Source: Qipengyuania intermedia (GTDB taxonomy: Bacteria; Pseudomonadota; Alphaproteobacteria; Sphingomonadales; Sphingomonadaceae). Taken from it: a stretch of DNA of 64,000 bases. Positions 34,149-42,281 of the stretch are shown here, in pieces (position 1 is the first letter of the stretch; each line of letters opens with the position of its first letter). The stretch is from NCBI RefSeq assembly GCF_019711615.1, contig NZ_JAIGNS010000002.1:359501-423500 (forward strand). The letters run 5' to 3'. The translations under genes and the position numbers were made by a program. The notes beneath the pieces were generated by a model. That model did no database searches. It was not told the origin of the DNA and was given only the letters and a program-made list of their open reading frames with translations.

Positions 34149-35042
34149 GTGACCACCCAGCCATCGCTTCCCAACCGCTTCCGCTCCTGGCTCTTCGCGC
34201 CCGGCGATAGCGAGCGCAAGATGACCAAGGCGGCAGAGGCCGAGGCGGACATTGTCATCTTCGATATCGAGGACGCTGTTGCCGAGGACGCTAAGCCCGC
34301 CGCGCGCGAGGCAATTCGCGCTTTCCTGCTGGCGCGCAGCGAAGAGGAGCGCTCGCGCCTGTGGGTGCGGGTCAACCCGCTCGACGGACCGCATACGGCA
34401 GACGACATTGCCTCAATCCTGCCGGGCAGGCCGGGCGGGATCATGCTGCCGAAATCGCGCGGGCGGCACGATGTGGAGGCGCTCGATGCGCTGATGACGC
34501 CGCTGGAAATGGAACTGGGGATCGAACCGGGCTCGACCCCTGTAATCGCTCTCGTGACCGAAGTGGCCGCTGCCATGTTCACTACCGGCGATTATTCCGG
34601 AGCCCCGCGGCTCGCAGCGATGACCTGGGGGGCAGAGGACCTTGCCGATTCCATCGGCGCCATGTCGAACCTTGGCGAGGACGGTGCCTATACCTTCACC
34701 TATGAACTGGCGCGCAGCCTCACGCTGCTCGGCGCTGCGGCGGCCGGGGTCCCGGCCATCGAGACCATCGACGGGGATTTCCGCAACCTCGAAGGACTGA
34801 AGGACCGCGCGCAGAAAGTGCGCCGCGACGGCTATCGCGGCATGCTGGCGATCCACCCGGCGCAGGTGCCGGTGATCAACGAGGCATTCTCGCCCAGCGC
34901 CGAGGAAATCGCCGAGGCACGCGAAATTGTAGCGCTGTTCGAAGCGAACCCGGGAGCAGGGACCATCGGCCATAACGGCAAGATGCTGGATCGTCCGCAC
35001 CTCTCCCGCGCGCGCCAGTTGTTGGCGCAGGTGGAGGGTTAG
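34149..35042 (+). CDS. CitE-like CoA-ester lyase (HpcH/HpaI aldolase family)
   Basis: 297-residue TIM-barrel lyase. FAPGDSERKMTKA, DIVIFDIEDAVAEDAK and the LPKSRG segment are typical of CitE-like enzymes and related malyl/citramalyl-CoA lyases. The exact substrate is undetermined. The start is GTG after AGAGG. Its stop codon overlaps the stop of the convergent gene by two bases. Confidence 0.82.
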   Translation: MTTQPSLPNRFRSWLFAPGDSERKMTKAAEAEADIVIFDIEDAVAEDAKPAAREAIRAFLLARSEEERSRLWVRVNPLDGPHTADDIASILPGRPGGIMLPKSRGRHDVEALDALMTPLEMELGIEPGSTPVIALVTEVAAAMFTTGDYSGAPRLAAMTWGAEDLADSIGAMSNLGEDGAYTFTYELARSLTLLGAAAAGVPAIETIDGDFRNLEGLKDRAQKVRRDGYRGMLAIHPAQVPVINEAFSPSAEEIAEAREIVALFEANPGAGTIGHNGKMLDRPHLSRARQLLAQVEG

Positions 35043-35773
35043 GCGGAAAGCTTCGCCACTTCGGAAAGCACGGTTTCGGCATATTCCGCACGGCAGATGA
35101 GCAGGTCGGGCATGTAGGTGTCCGCCTGGTTATAGACGAGCGGACTGCCGTCGATCCGGCTGGCGTGGAGGCCATGGGCGAGGGCGACCGCGACAGGTGC
35201 CGCGCTGTCCCATTCGTACTGGCCGCCGGTGTGAAGATAGATTTCCGCTTCGCCGCGCACGACGGACATCGCCTTGGCTCCGGCAGACCCCATCGGCACA
35301 AGTTCCGCGCCAAGCGCTTCGGCTACGGCAACTGCCTCCGCTGCCGGGCGCGTGCGGCTGACGACCATGCGGGGCTTTGCAGCCATTTCGGGCAGTTCGC
35401 CCGGTTCGCCGGTGCAGAGCACCTTGCCAAGGCCGGGAAGGGCGACCGCGCCCACTTCCGGCCTGCCACCCACGCACAGCGCGACGTGGACTGCCCAGTC
35501 GCTGCGCTCTTCGCCATATTCGCGGGTGCCGTCCACGGGGTCCACAATCCACACGCGCTCCTTGGACAAGCGGTCGCTGGTGTCCTTGCTCTCTTCCGAA
35601 AGGAGGCCGTCGTCGGGGCGCTGGTGGCGCAGGGCGTGGCACAGGAACTGGTTCGCGGTTTCGTCGCCCGCAGTGCCCAGTGCCTTTCCCTCGAACATGC
35701 CGCTCGCCCGAACTTCCAGCAGGATCTTGCCTGCGCATTCGGCGAGGTGGGCTGCCAGTTCGGCGTCGGTCAT
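35039..35773 (-). CDS. cysQ: CysQ-like inositol-monophosphatase-family phosphatase
   Basis: 244-residue cytosolic Mg-dependent phosphatase of the inositol monophosphatase fold, most likely the 3'(2'),5'-bisphosphate nucleotidase that removes PAP during sulfate assimilation. Motifs: LLSEESKD, the metal-binding WIVDPVDGTREYG and the C-terminal YEWDSAAPVAVA. I chose the ATG at 35773; an earlier ATG would add an atypical 13-residue leader. Confidence 0.82.
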   Translation of the reverse strand: MTDAELAAHLAECAGKILLEVRASGMFEGKALGTAGDETANQFLCHALRHQRPDDGLLSEESKDTSDRLSKERVWIVDPVDGTREYGEERSDWAVHVALCVGGRPEVGAVALPGLGKVLCTGEPGELPEMAAKPRMVVSRTRPAAEAVAVAEALGAELVPMGSAGAKAMSVVRGEAEIYLHTGGQYEWDSAAPVAVALAHGLHASRIDGSPLVYNQADTYMPDLLICRAEYAETVLSEVAKLSA

Positions 35774-35864
35774 GCGAAATCCCGTCAGTAAAAACCAGTT
35801 CGGGGGCCGCATGGCAGACCGAAGCCTCCATGCGAACCCCCGATTGTTCCGGTCATGGCCGGTA

Positions 35865-37295
35865 TCAGGCTACGGCAGGCCTTCTTGCGAAGATGCCGAA
35901 GGCTGCGATGATGGCGTAGCAGATGATCGGGATGATCATGGCAAAGGCCAGGTCGCCGCCGGTGGCATCGGCCACCACACCGTAGAGCAGCGGAACCACC
36001 GCGCCGCCGAAGATCGCGACATTGATGATGCCCGAGCCGTCTGCCGCACGCGGGCCGAGCTTTTCGCAGGCCAGCGAGAAGATGGTCGGGAACATGATCG
36101 AGTTCATCAGGCCGACTGCAAGCAGGCTGTAAGCTGCCACTTCGCCGGCGGTCATCGCGCTGATGATGATCAGCAGGATCGAACCCGTCGCATTGAAGGC
36201 CAGGATTTTGCCCGGGCTGAAGATGCGCAGGAAATAAGAGCCGATGAAGCGGCCCACCATTGCACCGCCCCAGTAAAGGCCGATCATCCAGCCGATTACG
36301 CTTTCCGGCTCACCCAGAACGCGCTCCTGCGACAGGTAATTGATGATCACCGACCCGATCGAAACCTCGGCGCCGACATACAGGAAGATGCACAGCGCGC
36401 CGAAGCTGAAACGGGTGCGGGTCAGCAGCGGGTTGTCATAGAGCCACACGGCAGGTGCCGCCAGGATGAGCGCCATGCCGAGCCAGGGGCTGATCTGGAT
36501 GGCCGAGAAAGCGCCGGCAATGACGAGGGCGAGGCCGACGAGGTAACGGCCCCAGGTGACCAGCTCCCCGTCGCCCATGATTTTGGAATCGTGCGGCAGG
36601 CGGTTGCGGAAAAGCCAGACTGCGATGGCCACGACGGCGATCAGGGCTGCGAGGCCGAGATAGCCCTGCCAGATCGCTTCGCTTTCCGCCTGGCGATATT
36701 CCATCAGCGCCTGTCCCGACAATTCGTCGGCGCTCACGGTTGCAAGGCTGCCGAGGATCACCACCGCACCCACGATCGGGAAGACGGTCGTGCCGAGCGA
36801 GTTGAACGCCTGGGCGAAAGTAAGACGGCTATGCGTCGTGCTGGGCGGGCCGAGCAGAGAGATGAGCGGATTGGCCACGACCTGTACGATCACGACCCCG
36901 CTGGCGAGGACAAACAGCGCGCCAAGGAAAACGATATAGGTCGCTGTCTGGCTGGCGGGGATGAAGAGCAGGCAGCCGACCATCATGGTCAGGAGGCCCG
37001 CCACCGCGCCGCGCATATAGCCCAATTTCTTGACCAGCTTTGCACCGGGAATGCCGATGATGAGGTAAGCTGCGAAGAAGCAGAACTGCACCAGCATCGC
37101 TTCGGTCCAGCTGAGCGTGAAAAGCTCTTTCAGCTTCGGAATGATGACGTCGTTGAGGGACGTGATCCCGCCGAAGATGAAAAACAGTCCGAAGACGAAA
37201 TATTGCAGCCCCGGTGCGTTTACCGGGGGAGTGTCGTCGTCGATTTCGATCGGATTTGGATCGGTGCTTGACGCAACGTCAGGTGCCAAAGCCAT
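35865..37295 (-). CDS. FucP-type sugar MFS transporter
   Basis: 476-residue transporter of the fucose/glucose/galactose:H+ symporter group: FFIFGGITSLNDVIIPKLK in helix 1 and QVVANPLISLLGPPSTTHSRL, a FucP signature, in helix 4. It has twelve helices. Function inferred: uptake of the monosaccharide released by the GH3 enzyme encoded just upstream. GGGGAGA precedes the ATG. Confidence 0.9.
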   Translation of the reverse strand: MALAPDVASSTDPNPIEIDDDTPPVNAPGLQYFVFGLFFIFGGITSLNDVIIPKLKELFTLSWTEAMLVQFCFFAAYLIIGIPGAKLVKKLGYMRGAVAGLLTMMVGCLLFIPASQTATYIVFLGALFVLASGVVIVQVVANPLISLLGPPSTTHSRLTFAQAFNSLGTTVFPIVGAVVILGSLATVSADELSGQALMEYRQAESEAIWQGYLGLAALIAVVAIAVWLFRNRLPHDSKIMGDGELVTWGRYLVGLALVIAGAFSAIQISPWLGMALILAAPAVWLYDNPLLTRTRFSFGALCIFLYVGAEVSIGSVIINYLSQERVLGEPESVIGWMIGLYWGGAMVGRFIGSYFLRIFSPGKILAFNATGSILLIIISAMTAGEVAAYSLLAVGLMNSIMFPTIFSLACEKLGPRAADGSGIINVAIFGGAVVPLLYGVVADATGGDLAFAMIIPIICYAIIAAFGIFARRPAVA

Positions 37296-37397
37296 TCAAT
37301 TTTCTCCCCAATGATCGCCGGTCAAACGCCGTGCGACCCGTTATCCCTATCGGTGTGCCAGCACAGCGCCGCTGCGCAAAGCAAATACGAATGCCCG

Positions 37398-39776
37398 TCA
37401 GAACGAGCAGTCGGTCCCCTCTGCAAATTCTTCGCGCACGATCGATCCGATATTGATCGTGAAATCGCCTTCGGAACCCAGTGCCAGCGTCGGGCCGAGG
37501 TCCGTTGCGCAGGCCGAAGTGATGATCATCTCGCGATAACCCTTGCCCGCAGCGACAGCCAGTTGCTGCGTGATGTCGAGGGGCTCACCCGAGCCGACCT
37601 TTACGAAGAAAGGCGCAAGCGGACGGTTTTCGACCTCGTAGACGATGCGGTAGCCATAGCCATCATCGCCATCGCCCTGGACGAGTTCGAGGGTCGATCC
37701 GGCTTCGAAAGTCAATTCGCGCGCATCTTCCTGCGCGGTGCGGTCGATCCCGCGTGCGGTGATGCCGCCGGCCGAGCCGCGCAGGTTGTCGAGCTTGCCT
37801 GTTGCCGTGTTGGCGAGCACGCCGTCGGCCAGGCGGCCGCTGACGTACCAGTCCTTCGCAGCGCCCTGTTCGAGCGGAGCGCAGCTTTCATCGAGGGTCG
37901 GCAGTGCGCTGGTGTCTGCCAGCGTGCGCCCATAGCCCACGGTGAACAGCGCTCCGTCAGGCCCGTTGAGCGGACCGAAATCGCACGTGGCGGGCCAGCT
38001 GAAACCGAGCTTGCCGGTGGCCGGCATCGCGCCGGTCAGCACGTCGGCGATACCCGCGCCTTCGCCGCCCGGCAGCCACGAGGCCACGAAGGCATCGGCG
38101 ATGTTGAGTTCGCGGTTCATCCACATGGGACGCCCCGAAAGGAACACGGCCACGGTGGGCACGCCTTCGGCCTTGAACTTGCGCAGCAGTTCGAGCCCTT
38201 CGGTGTCCGGAAAGCCGAGGTGCTTACGGTCGCCTGCGAATTCCGCATAGGGTTCTTCACCGAAGACCACGACTGCAACGTCGGGCTTAGCCGTGTAGCT
38301 GCCGTCCTGCGACAGCGTGGCGTTGCCACCGCTTGCTTCGACAGCGCTTTCGAGACCCGACCAGATCGAGGTCGCGCCCGGGAAGTTCGCGTTGGTAAGG
38401 TCCCCGCCGCCCTGCCAGGTCAGCGTCCAGCCGCCCGAAGCCTGCGCGATGCTGTCGGCGGCGCTACCGGCGACGAGGACATTCGCCCCTTCCTTGATGG
38501 GCAGCACGCCGTTGTTGGTCAGGATGACCTGCGACTTGGCGACTGCTTCGCGCGCGATGGCACGATGTTCGGCAGAGCCCAGAAGCGCGTAATTGCCTGC
38601 GTTCGGACGGTCGGACGGCTTCACGAACTCGTCCAGCAGCCCCGCGCGCATCTTCATGCGCAGCACGCGGCCGACAGCCTCGTCGAGGCGCGCCATCGGG
38701 ATCGTGCCGTCCTCGACCTGTGCAACCAGCGTTTCGAGCAGGCCCTTCCAGTCGTCGGGAACCATGTAGATGTCGAGCCCGGCAAGCAGCGACTGCGGGC
38801 AGTCGGTGTTGGTGCAGCCCTTGACCTGCCCGTGGCCGTTCCAGTCGCCCACCACCAGGCCATCGAAGCCCAGCTCACCGCGCAGGAAATCGGTCAGCAG
38901 CGGCTCGTTACCGTGCATCTTGCGGCCATTGACCGAATTGAAGCTGGCCATGATCGTTTCGACACCGGCCGCGATCGTCGCCGGATAGGGATAGGCGTGC
39001 AGCGCCTTCAGCTCCTCGATATCGCCGTTGACCTCGCCCTGGTCGACGCCCTGGTCGGTCCCGCCGTCGCCGAAGAAATGCTTGGCGGTGGCGATGACGT
39101 GGCCCGCGCCGAGCCGGTTCGGATCGCCCTTGGCGCCCTGCAGACCCTCCACCAGTGCCGCGCCGAGCGGGGCGACGATCTTCGGATCTTCGGAATAGCT
39201 TTCATATGTGCGGCCCCAACGGTCGTCGCGCGCGACGGCCACGGTGGGCGAGAAGTTCCAGTCGATGCCGGTTACCTCGATCTCGACTGCGGTGGCATGG
39301 CCGATCCGACGCAGCAGGTCGGCATCGCGGGTCGCGCCAAGGCCGATATTGTGCGGGAAGATGGTCGCCTGCACGATATTGGTATGTCCGTGGACCGCGT
39401 CGGTGCCCCAGATGGTCGGGATGACCGGTTCGCCGTTTTCCTGCGGCTGTACGGAAGCGAGGTACATTTCGTCCGCGTAACGAAGCCATTCGGATGCCGG
39501 GGCAAGCTCGTCGCCATAGGGGCCGCCATTGCCGCCATTGAGGTAGCTGCCGAAGCGATAGCGGCGCATGTCTTCGGGCGTGAAGGAGTTGATCTGCGGC
39601 TGGATAAGCTGGGCGACCTTTCGCTCCAGGCTCATGCGGGAAATCAGGTCGGCGACGCGCGCGTCTTCCGACATGTCCGCGCTTGCAACCGGGGTGGTTG
39701 CGACCTCTGCCGGAATTGCCGAGCAACCTGCCAGGGCAAGGGCCGCCGCCGATGCCGTCCAAAACGCCTTCTTCAT
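37398..39776 (-). CDS. GH3 beta-glucosidase-like exo-hydrolase, lipoprotein signal
   Basis: 792-residue glycoside hydrolase family 3 enzyme. LALAGCSA is a lipobox, so the enzyme is likely anchored in the periplasm or outer membrane. The (alpha/beta)8 domain has the nucleophile segment GLVVGDWNGHGQ (Asp near residue 310) and the substrate-binding KHFFGDGGTDQGVDQG; a second domain (VLVAGSAADSIAQASGGW) and a C-terminal CBM-like part (AGSTLELVQGDGDDG) follow. This resembles ExoP-type glucan glucohydrolases. GGAGGG precedes the ATG, and a palindromic operator (39802-39817) lies just upstream. Confidence 0.92.
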   Translation of the reverse strand: MKKAFWTASAAALALAGCSAIPAEVATTPVASADMSEDARVADLISRMSLERKVAQLIQPQINSFTPEDMRRYRFGSYLNGGNGGPYGDELAPASEWLRYADEMYLASVQPQENGEPVIPTIWGTDAVHGHTNIVQATIFPHNIGLGATRDADLLRRIGHATAVEIEVTGIDWNFSPTVAVARDDRWGRTYESYSEDPKIVAPLGAALVEGLQGAKGDPNRLGAGHVIATAKHFFGDGGTDQGVDQGEVNGDIEELKALHAYPYPATIAAGVETIMASFNSVNGRKMHGNEPLLTDFLRGELGFDGLVVGDWNGHGQVKGCTNTDCPQSLLAGLDIYMVPDDWKGLLETLVAQVEDGTIPMARLDEAVGRVLRMKMRAGLLDEFVKPSDRPNAGNYALLGSAEHRAIAREAVAKSQVILTNNGVLPIKEGANVLVAGSAADSIAQASGGWTLTWQGGGDLTNANFPGATSIWSGLESAVEASGGNATLSQDGSYTAKPDVAVVVFGEEPYAEFAGDRKHLGFPDTEGLELLRKFKAEGVPTVAVFLSGRPMWMNRELNIADAFVASWLPGGEGAGIADVLTGAMPATGKLGFSWPATCDFGPLNGPDGALFTVGYGRTLADTSALPTLDESCAPLEQGAAKDWYVSGRLADGVLANTATGKLDNLRGSAGGITARGIDRTAQEDARELTFEAGSTLELVQGDGDDGYGYRIVYEVENRPLAPFFVKVGSGEPLDITQQLAVAAGKGYREMIITSACATDLGPTLALGSEGDFTINIGSIVREEFAEGTDCSF

Positions 39777-39801
39777 TGTGTCCCTCCGCGCTCCCATTGG
39801 A

Positions 39802-39817
39802 TTGAGAACGTTATCAA
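39802..39817. promoter_or_regulatory. LacI-type palindromic operator upstream of GH3 gene
   Basis: TTGAGAAC-GTTATCAA is a palindrome with one mismatched pair and a central CG, as in LacI-family operators. It lies 26-41 bases upstream of the GH3 start codon, close to where a promoter would be. Confidence 0.6.
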
Positions 39818-39856
39818 CTGCGAGAAGTGACACGACTTCTACGTAAAATCAAGCCG

Positions 39857-41059
39857 TCAGATGTGGCGTTTTGCCGTCACCAGGAGGAGCATCGCGATGG
39901 CGGCCAAGGCGGCAAGGACGAAGAACAGGGCCTCGAAGCCGAAGAGCGGTACGAGGGCAACGATCAGCCAGGGCATGATCAGGCTCGGCACGGTGTTGGT
40001 GAGGTTGAAAATGCCAAGGTCCCGGCCACGCGTTGCAGGCTTCGGCAGGAAGCGCAGCGTCTGGCTCGTATGCAGGGCCAGGAACACGCTGGTGGCAAGC
40101 CCGAAGACGACATAGCCGACGATGGCGCTTGTCAGCGTGTCGGCAAGGCCCATCACGACGAGGCCGACCGCGCCGATGCCTGACCCGATCGACAGCGGCA
40201 GCAGCGGCCTGTCGTTCCTGTCGGACCAGCGCCCTGCCAGCATGGCCAGCGGGATCGACAGGGCCAGGACGACGGTGAAGACGGTGGCGGTCCGGTTGTC
40301 GCCGAAATCGGGGTCTATCGTGGCAAACCAGATCAGGAGGTAGGCGAACAGCGCCGCCTCCGCGATCTGGACCAGGAGGCGGGCCAGCCACATGCGCGCA
40401 ACGGTGGTGCGCGGCTGCCTCCCGGCATCCTGCGCGGTATCGGTGGCCGCATCCGCGCTCCCCATCAGGTGGGGCATCGGGACGGGTTTGCCGAACAGCA
40501 CTACGGGAAGAACACAGCCGGCGACGATTAACGCCACCAGGACGAGGCGCGTGTCTGCATCCGCGACACCGGGGATCGTGATCAGCGCACCTGACAAGGC
40601 GCCCAGCGCGGGAGCGAAGGCGAGCAGCCCGCCGAGCTTGCCCTTCTGTCGGTCGGGTACGCAATCGCCTGCCCATGCCGCCAGCGGGGCCAGCATCATG
40701 TTGAGACCGATCTGCCAGACGACGATAAGGCCGAGCAGCTGCGCCGCATCGTCGGTCGCCCGCACGCCGATCAGCAGGACCGAAGAAAGCGCGAGGCCGG
40801 CGAGAATCCAGCCGCGGCGGCTGCGGGTCAGGTCGCTGAGCCAGCCGAAGAGGATATTCGAGATGCTGGCCGAAATGGCTCCGGCAAAGGCGATATAGGC
40901 GAGGGCGCCGATCGTATCGGTCGCCTCCAGTTCGCCGACCCGGACCGGGAGCAACAGTGTCAGGAAGGGCACATAGGCGACGGCGCCGCCTGCTACGGCC
41001 AGCGCATAAAGCCACAGGAAGCGTTCGGTCTGGGCGACCTGCGGTTGGCTAGGCTGCAT
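39857..41059 (-). CDS. MFS transporter of carbohydrate locus
   Basis: 400-residue transporter with twelve helices. YVPFLTLLLPVRVGELEATD at the start and GWLSDLTRSRRGWIL in the first inter-helix loop resemble MFS sugar transporters found in sphingomonad and Caulobacter TonB-receptor loci. The ATG lies inside the end of the LacI gene (11-base overlap), so it is transcribed with the regulator. Probably an inner-membrane oligosaccharide carrier. Confidence 0.82.
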   Translation of the reverse strand: MQPSQPQVAQTERFLWLYALAVAGGAVAYVPFLTLLLPVRVGELEATDTIGALAYIAFAGAISASISNILFGWLSDLTRSRRGWILAGLALSSVLLIGVRATDDAAQLLGLIVVWQIGLNMMLAPLAAWAGDCVPDRQKGKLGGLLAFAPALGALSGALITIPGVADADTRLVLVALIVAGCVLPVVLFGKPVPMPHLMGSADAATDTAQDAGRQPRTTVARMWLARLLVQIAEAALFAYLLIWFATIDPDFGDNRTATVFTVVLALSIPLAMLAGRWSDRNDRPLLPLSIGSGIGAVGLVVMGLADTLTSAIVGYVVFGLATSVFLALHTSQTLRFLPKPATRGRDLGIFNLTNTVPSLIMPWLIVALVPLFGFEALFFVLAALAAIAMLLLVTAKRHI

Positions 41060-42113
41060 TCGTTGCCGCAGGAGCCGGTCCGGTCGATCCGCGCACGACC
41101 AGTTCGCCTTTCACGCGTACGGGTTCGGTCGGGACCTTGCCCTTCTTGGCGTCGATCAGCAGTTCCACCGCGCGCGAAGCCGTGGCCGCGATCGGCTGGT
41201 CGACGGCGGTCAGCGGCGGCTGCGTGAAGCGAACGATCGGCGAGTTGTCGAAGCTGACGACCGAGAGGTCTTCGGGAACGCGCAGGCCCTTGTCCTTCGC
41301 GACTTGCAGGACCGCGAAGGTCATCTGGTCGCTGCTGGCAATGATCGCGGTCGGCCTTTCGGGCAGCGAAAGCAGTTTCTCGGCCGCCTCTAAGCCGCTA
41401 TCGAAGCCGAAGTCACCGCGTTCGCACAAGCCCTTCGTGGGATTGTCCGCCGCAAACATCGCCTCTTTCCATCCGGCGATACGCCAGTCGCTGAGGCTGA
41501 ATTCCTCGGGGCCGGCGATGAAGCCGATCCTTTCGTGGCCCAGGTCGAGCAGGTGCTCGGTCGCGATCCGTGCGTTGTGCGTATCGCCCATGGTCATGGG
41601 GATGCCCGGACCCGGGTCGGTCGAGCCGATCCGCGCAAACGGTATGCCGCGTTCGGCAAGAAGGCCCGTGATGAGCGGGTTGCCCGAGTGGGGCGGGGTA
41701 AGGATCACGCCGTCGGGCTGGAGGGCCGCGATGGCGGCACCCAGCTCGCGTTCCACATGGTCGTTGTGCGTATCGACCAGCTCGATCAGCATGCGGTAGC
41801 CGTGTTCTGCACAGGTGAGCATCCCGCCAAGCAGCATCTGGTCGACCCAGTCACGCCCTTCGCGTGCGCGCCAGTCGGCGATGGTCAGGTCGCGGTCGTT
41901 GATCGCTAGGATGAGGTAGGACCGCGAGCCGCTCATCCGCTGCGCCGCGATCGAGGGGACGTAGCCGAGCTTGTCGATGCTCGCCTGCACCCGCTCTTTC
42001 ATGGCGGGGCGGACATTGGGCTCGTTGTTGATGACGCGGCTGACGGTCTGGAGCGAAACCCCAGCGTCTGCTGCCACGTGCTTGATGGTCACGGCCTGAC
42101 GGCGCCTGCCCAT
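41049..42113 (-). CDS. LacI-family transcriptional regulator
   Basis: 354-residue regulator: N-terminal helix-turn-helix (TIKHVAADAGVSLQTVSRVI) with the hinge LGYVPSIAAQRM, and a periplasmic-binding-protein-like sugar-sensing domain (DTHNARIATEHLLDLGHERI). It is expected to repress the TonB receptor, GH3 and transporter genes until its sugar ligand binds. Palindromes of the matching type lie at 45736-45772 and 39802-39817. Confidence 0.93.
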   Translation of the reverse strand: MGRRRQAVTIKHVAADAGVSLQTVSRVINNEPNVRPAMKERVQASIDKLGYVPSIAAQRMSGSRSYLILAINDRDLTIADWRAREGRDWVDQMLLGGMLTCAEHGYRMLIELVDTHNDHVERELGAAIAALQPDGVILTPPHSGNPLITGLLAERGIPFARIGSTDPGPGIPMTMGDTHNARIATEHLLDLGHERIGFIAGPEEFSLSDWRIAGWKEAMFAADNPTKGLCERGDFGFDSGLEAAEKLLSLPERPTAIIASSDQMTFAVLQVAKDKGLRVPEDLSVVSFDNSPIVRFTQPPLTAVDQPIAATASRAVELLIDAKKGKVPTEPVRVKGELVVRGSTGPAPAATNAA

Positions 42114-42223
42114 AACAAAACCCCCGAATGGTCAACTCGATATCGACCGGTCCACCGCCAACCTAATCGCGAGGATCACGATTGGGAATGCACCGGGCAT
42201 TCTTTTCAAGAGGTGGAAGGCAA

Positions 42224-42253
42224 ACGGGCCCCGGTCTTGCAACCGGGGCCCGT
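42224..42253 (-). terminator. Intrinsic terminator of the TonB receptor gene
   Basis: Perfect 12-bp stem ACGGGCCCCGGT/ACCGGGGCCCGT around a 6-base loop. On the minus strand it is followed by TTT, about 28 bases after the receptor stop codon. Confidence 0.8.
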
Positions 42254-42281
42254 CTTCATTTCCAGCCTTCTTCCCCGGAGC

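Noticed and set aside
37311-39830. 839-codon plus-strand frame opposite the GH3 gene
   Set aside because: It is antisense to a clear GH3 enzyme, has no domain and is rich in Arg and His, as expected for the mirror frame of high-GC genes.
42137-42146. TCGATATCGA palindrome upstream of the lacI-type gene as an autoregulatory operator
   Set aside because: It does not resemble the AAC-GTT-centred sites and a 10-bp palindrome is weak evidence alone.
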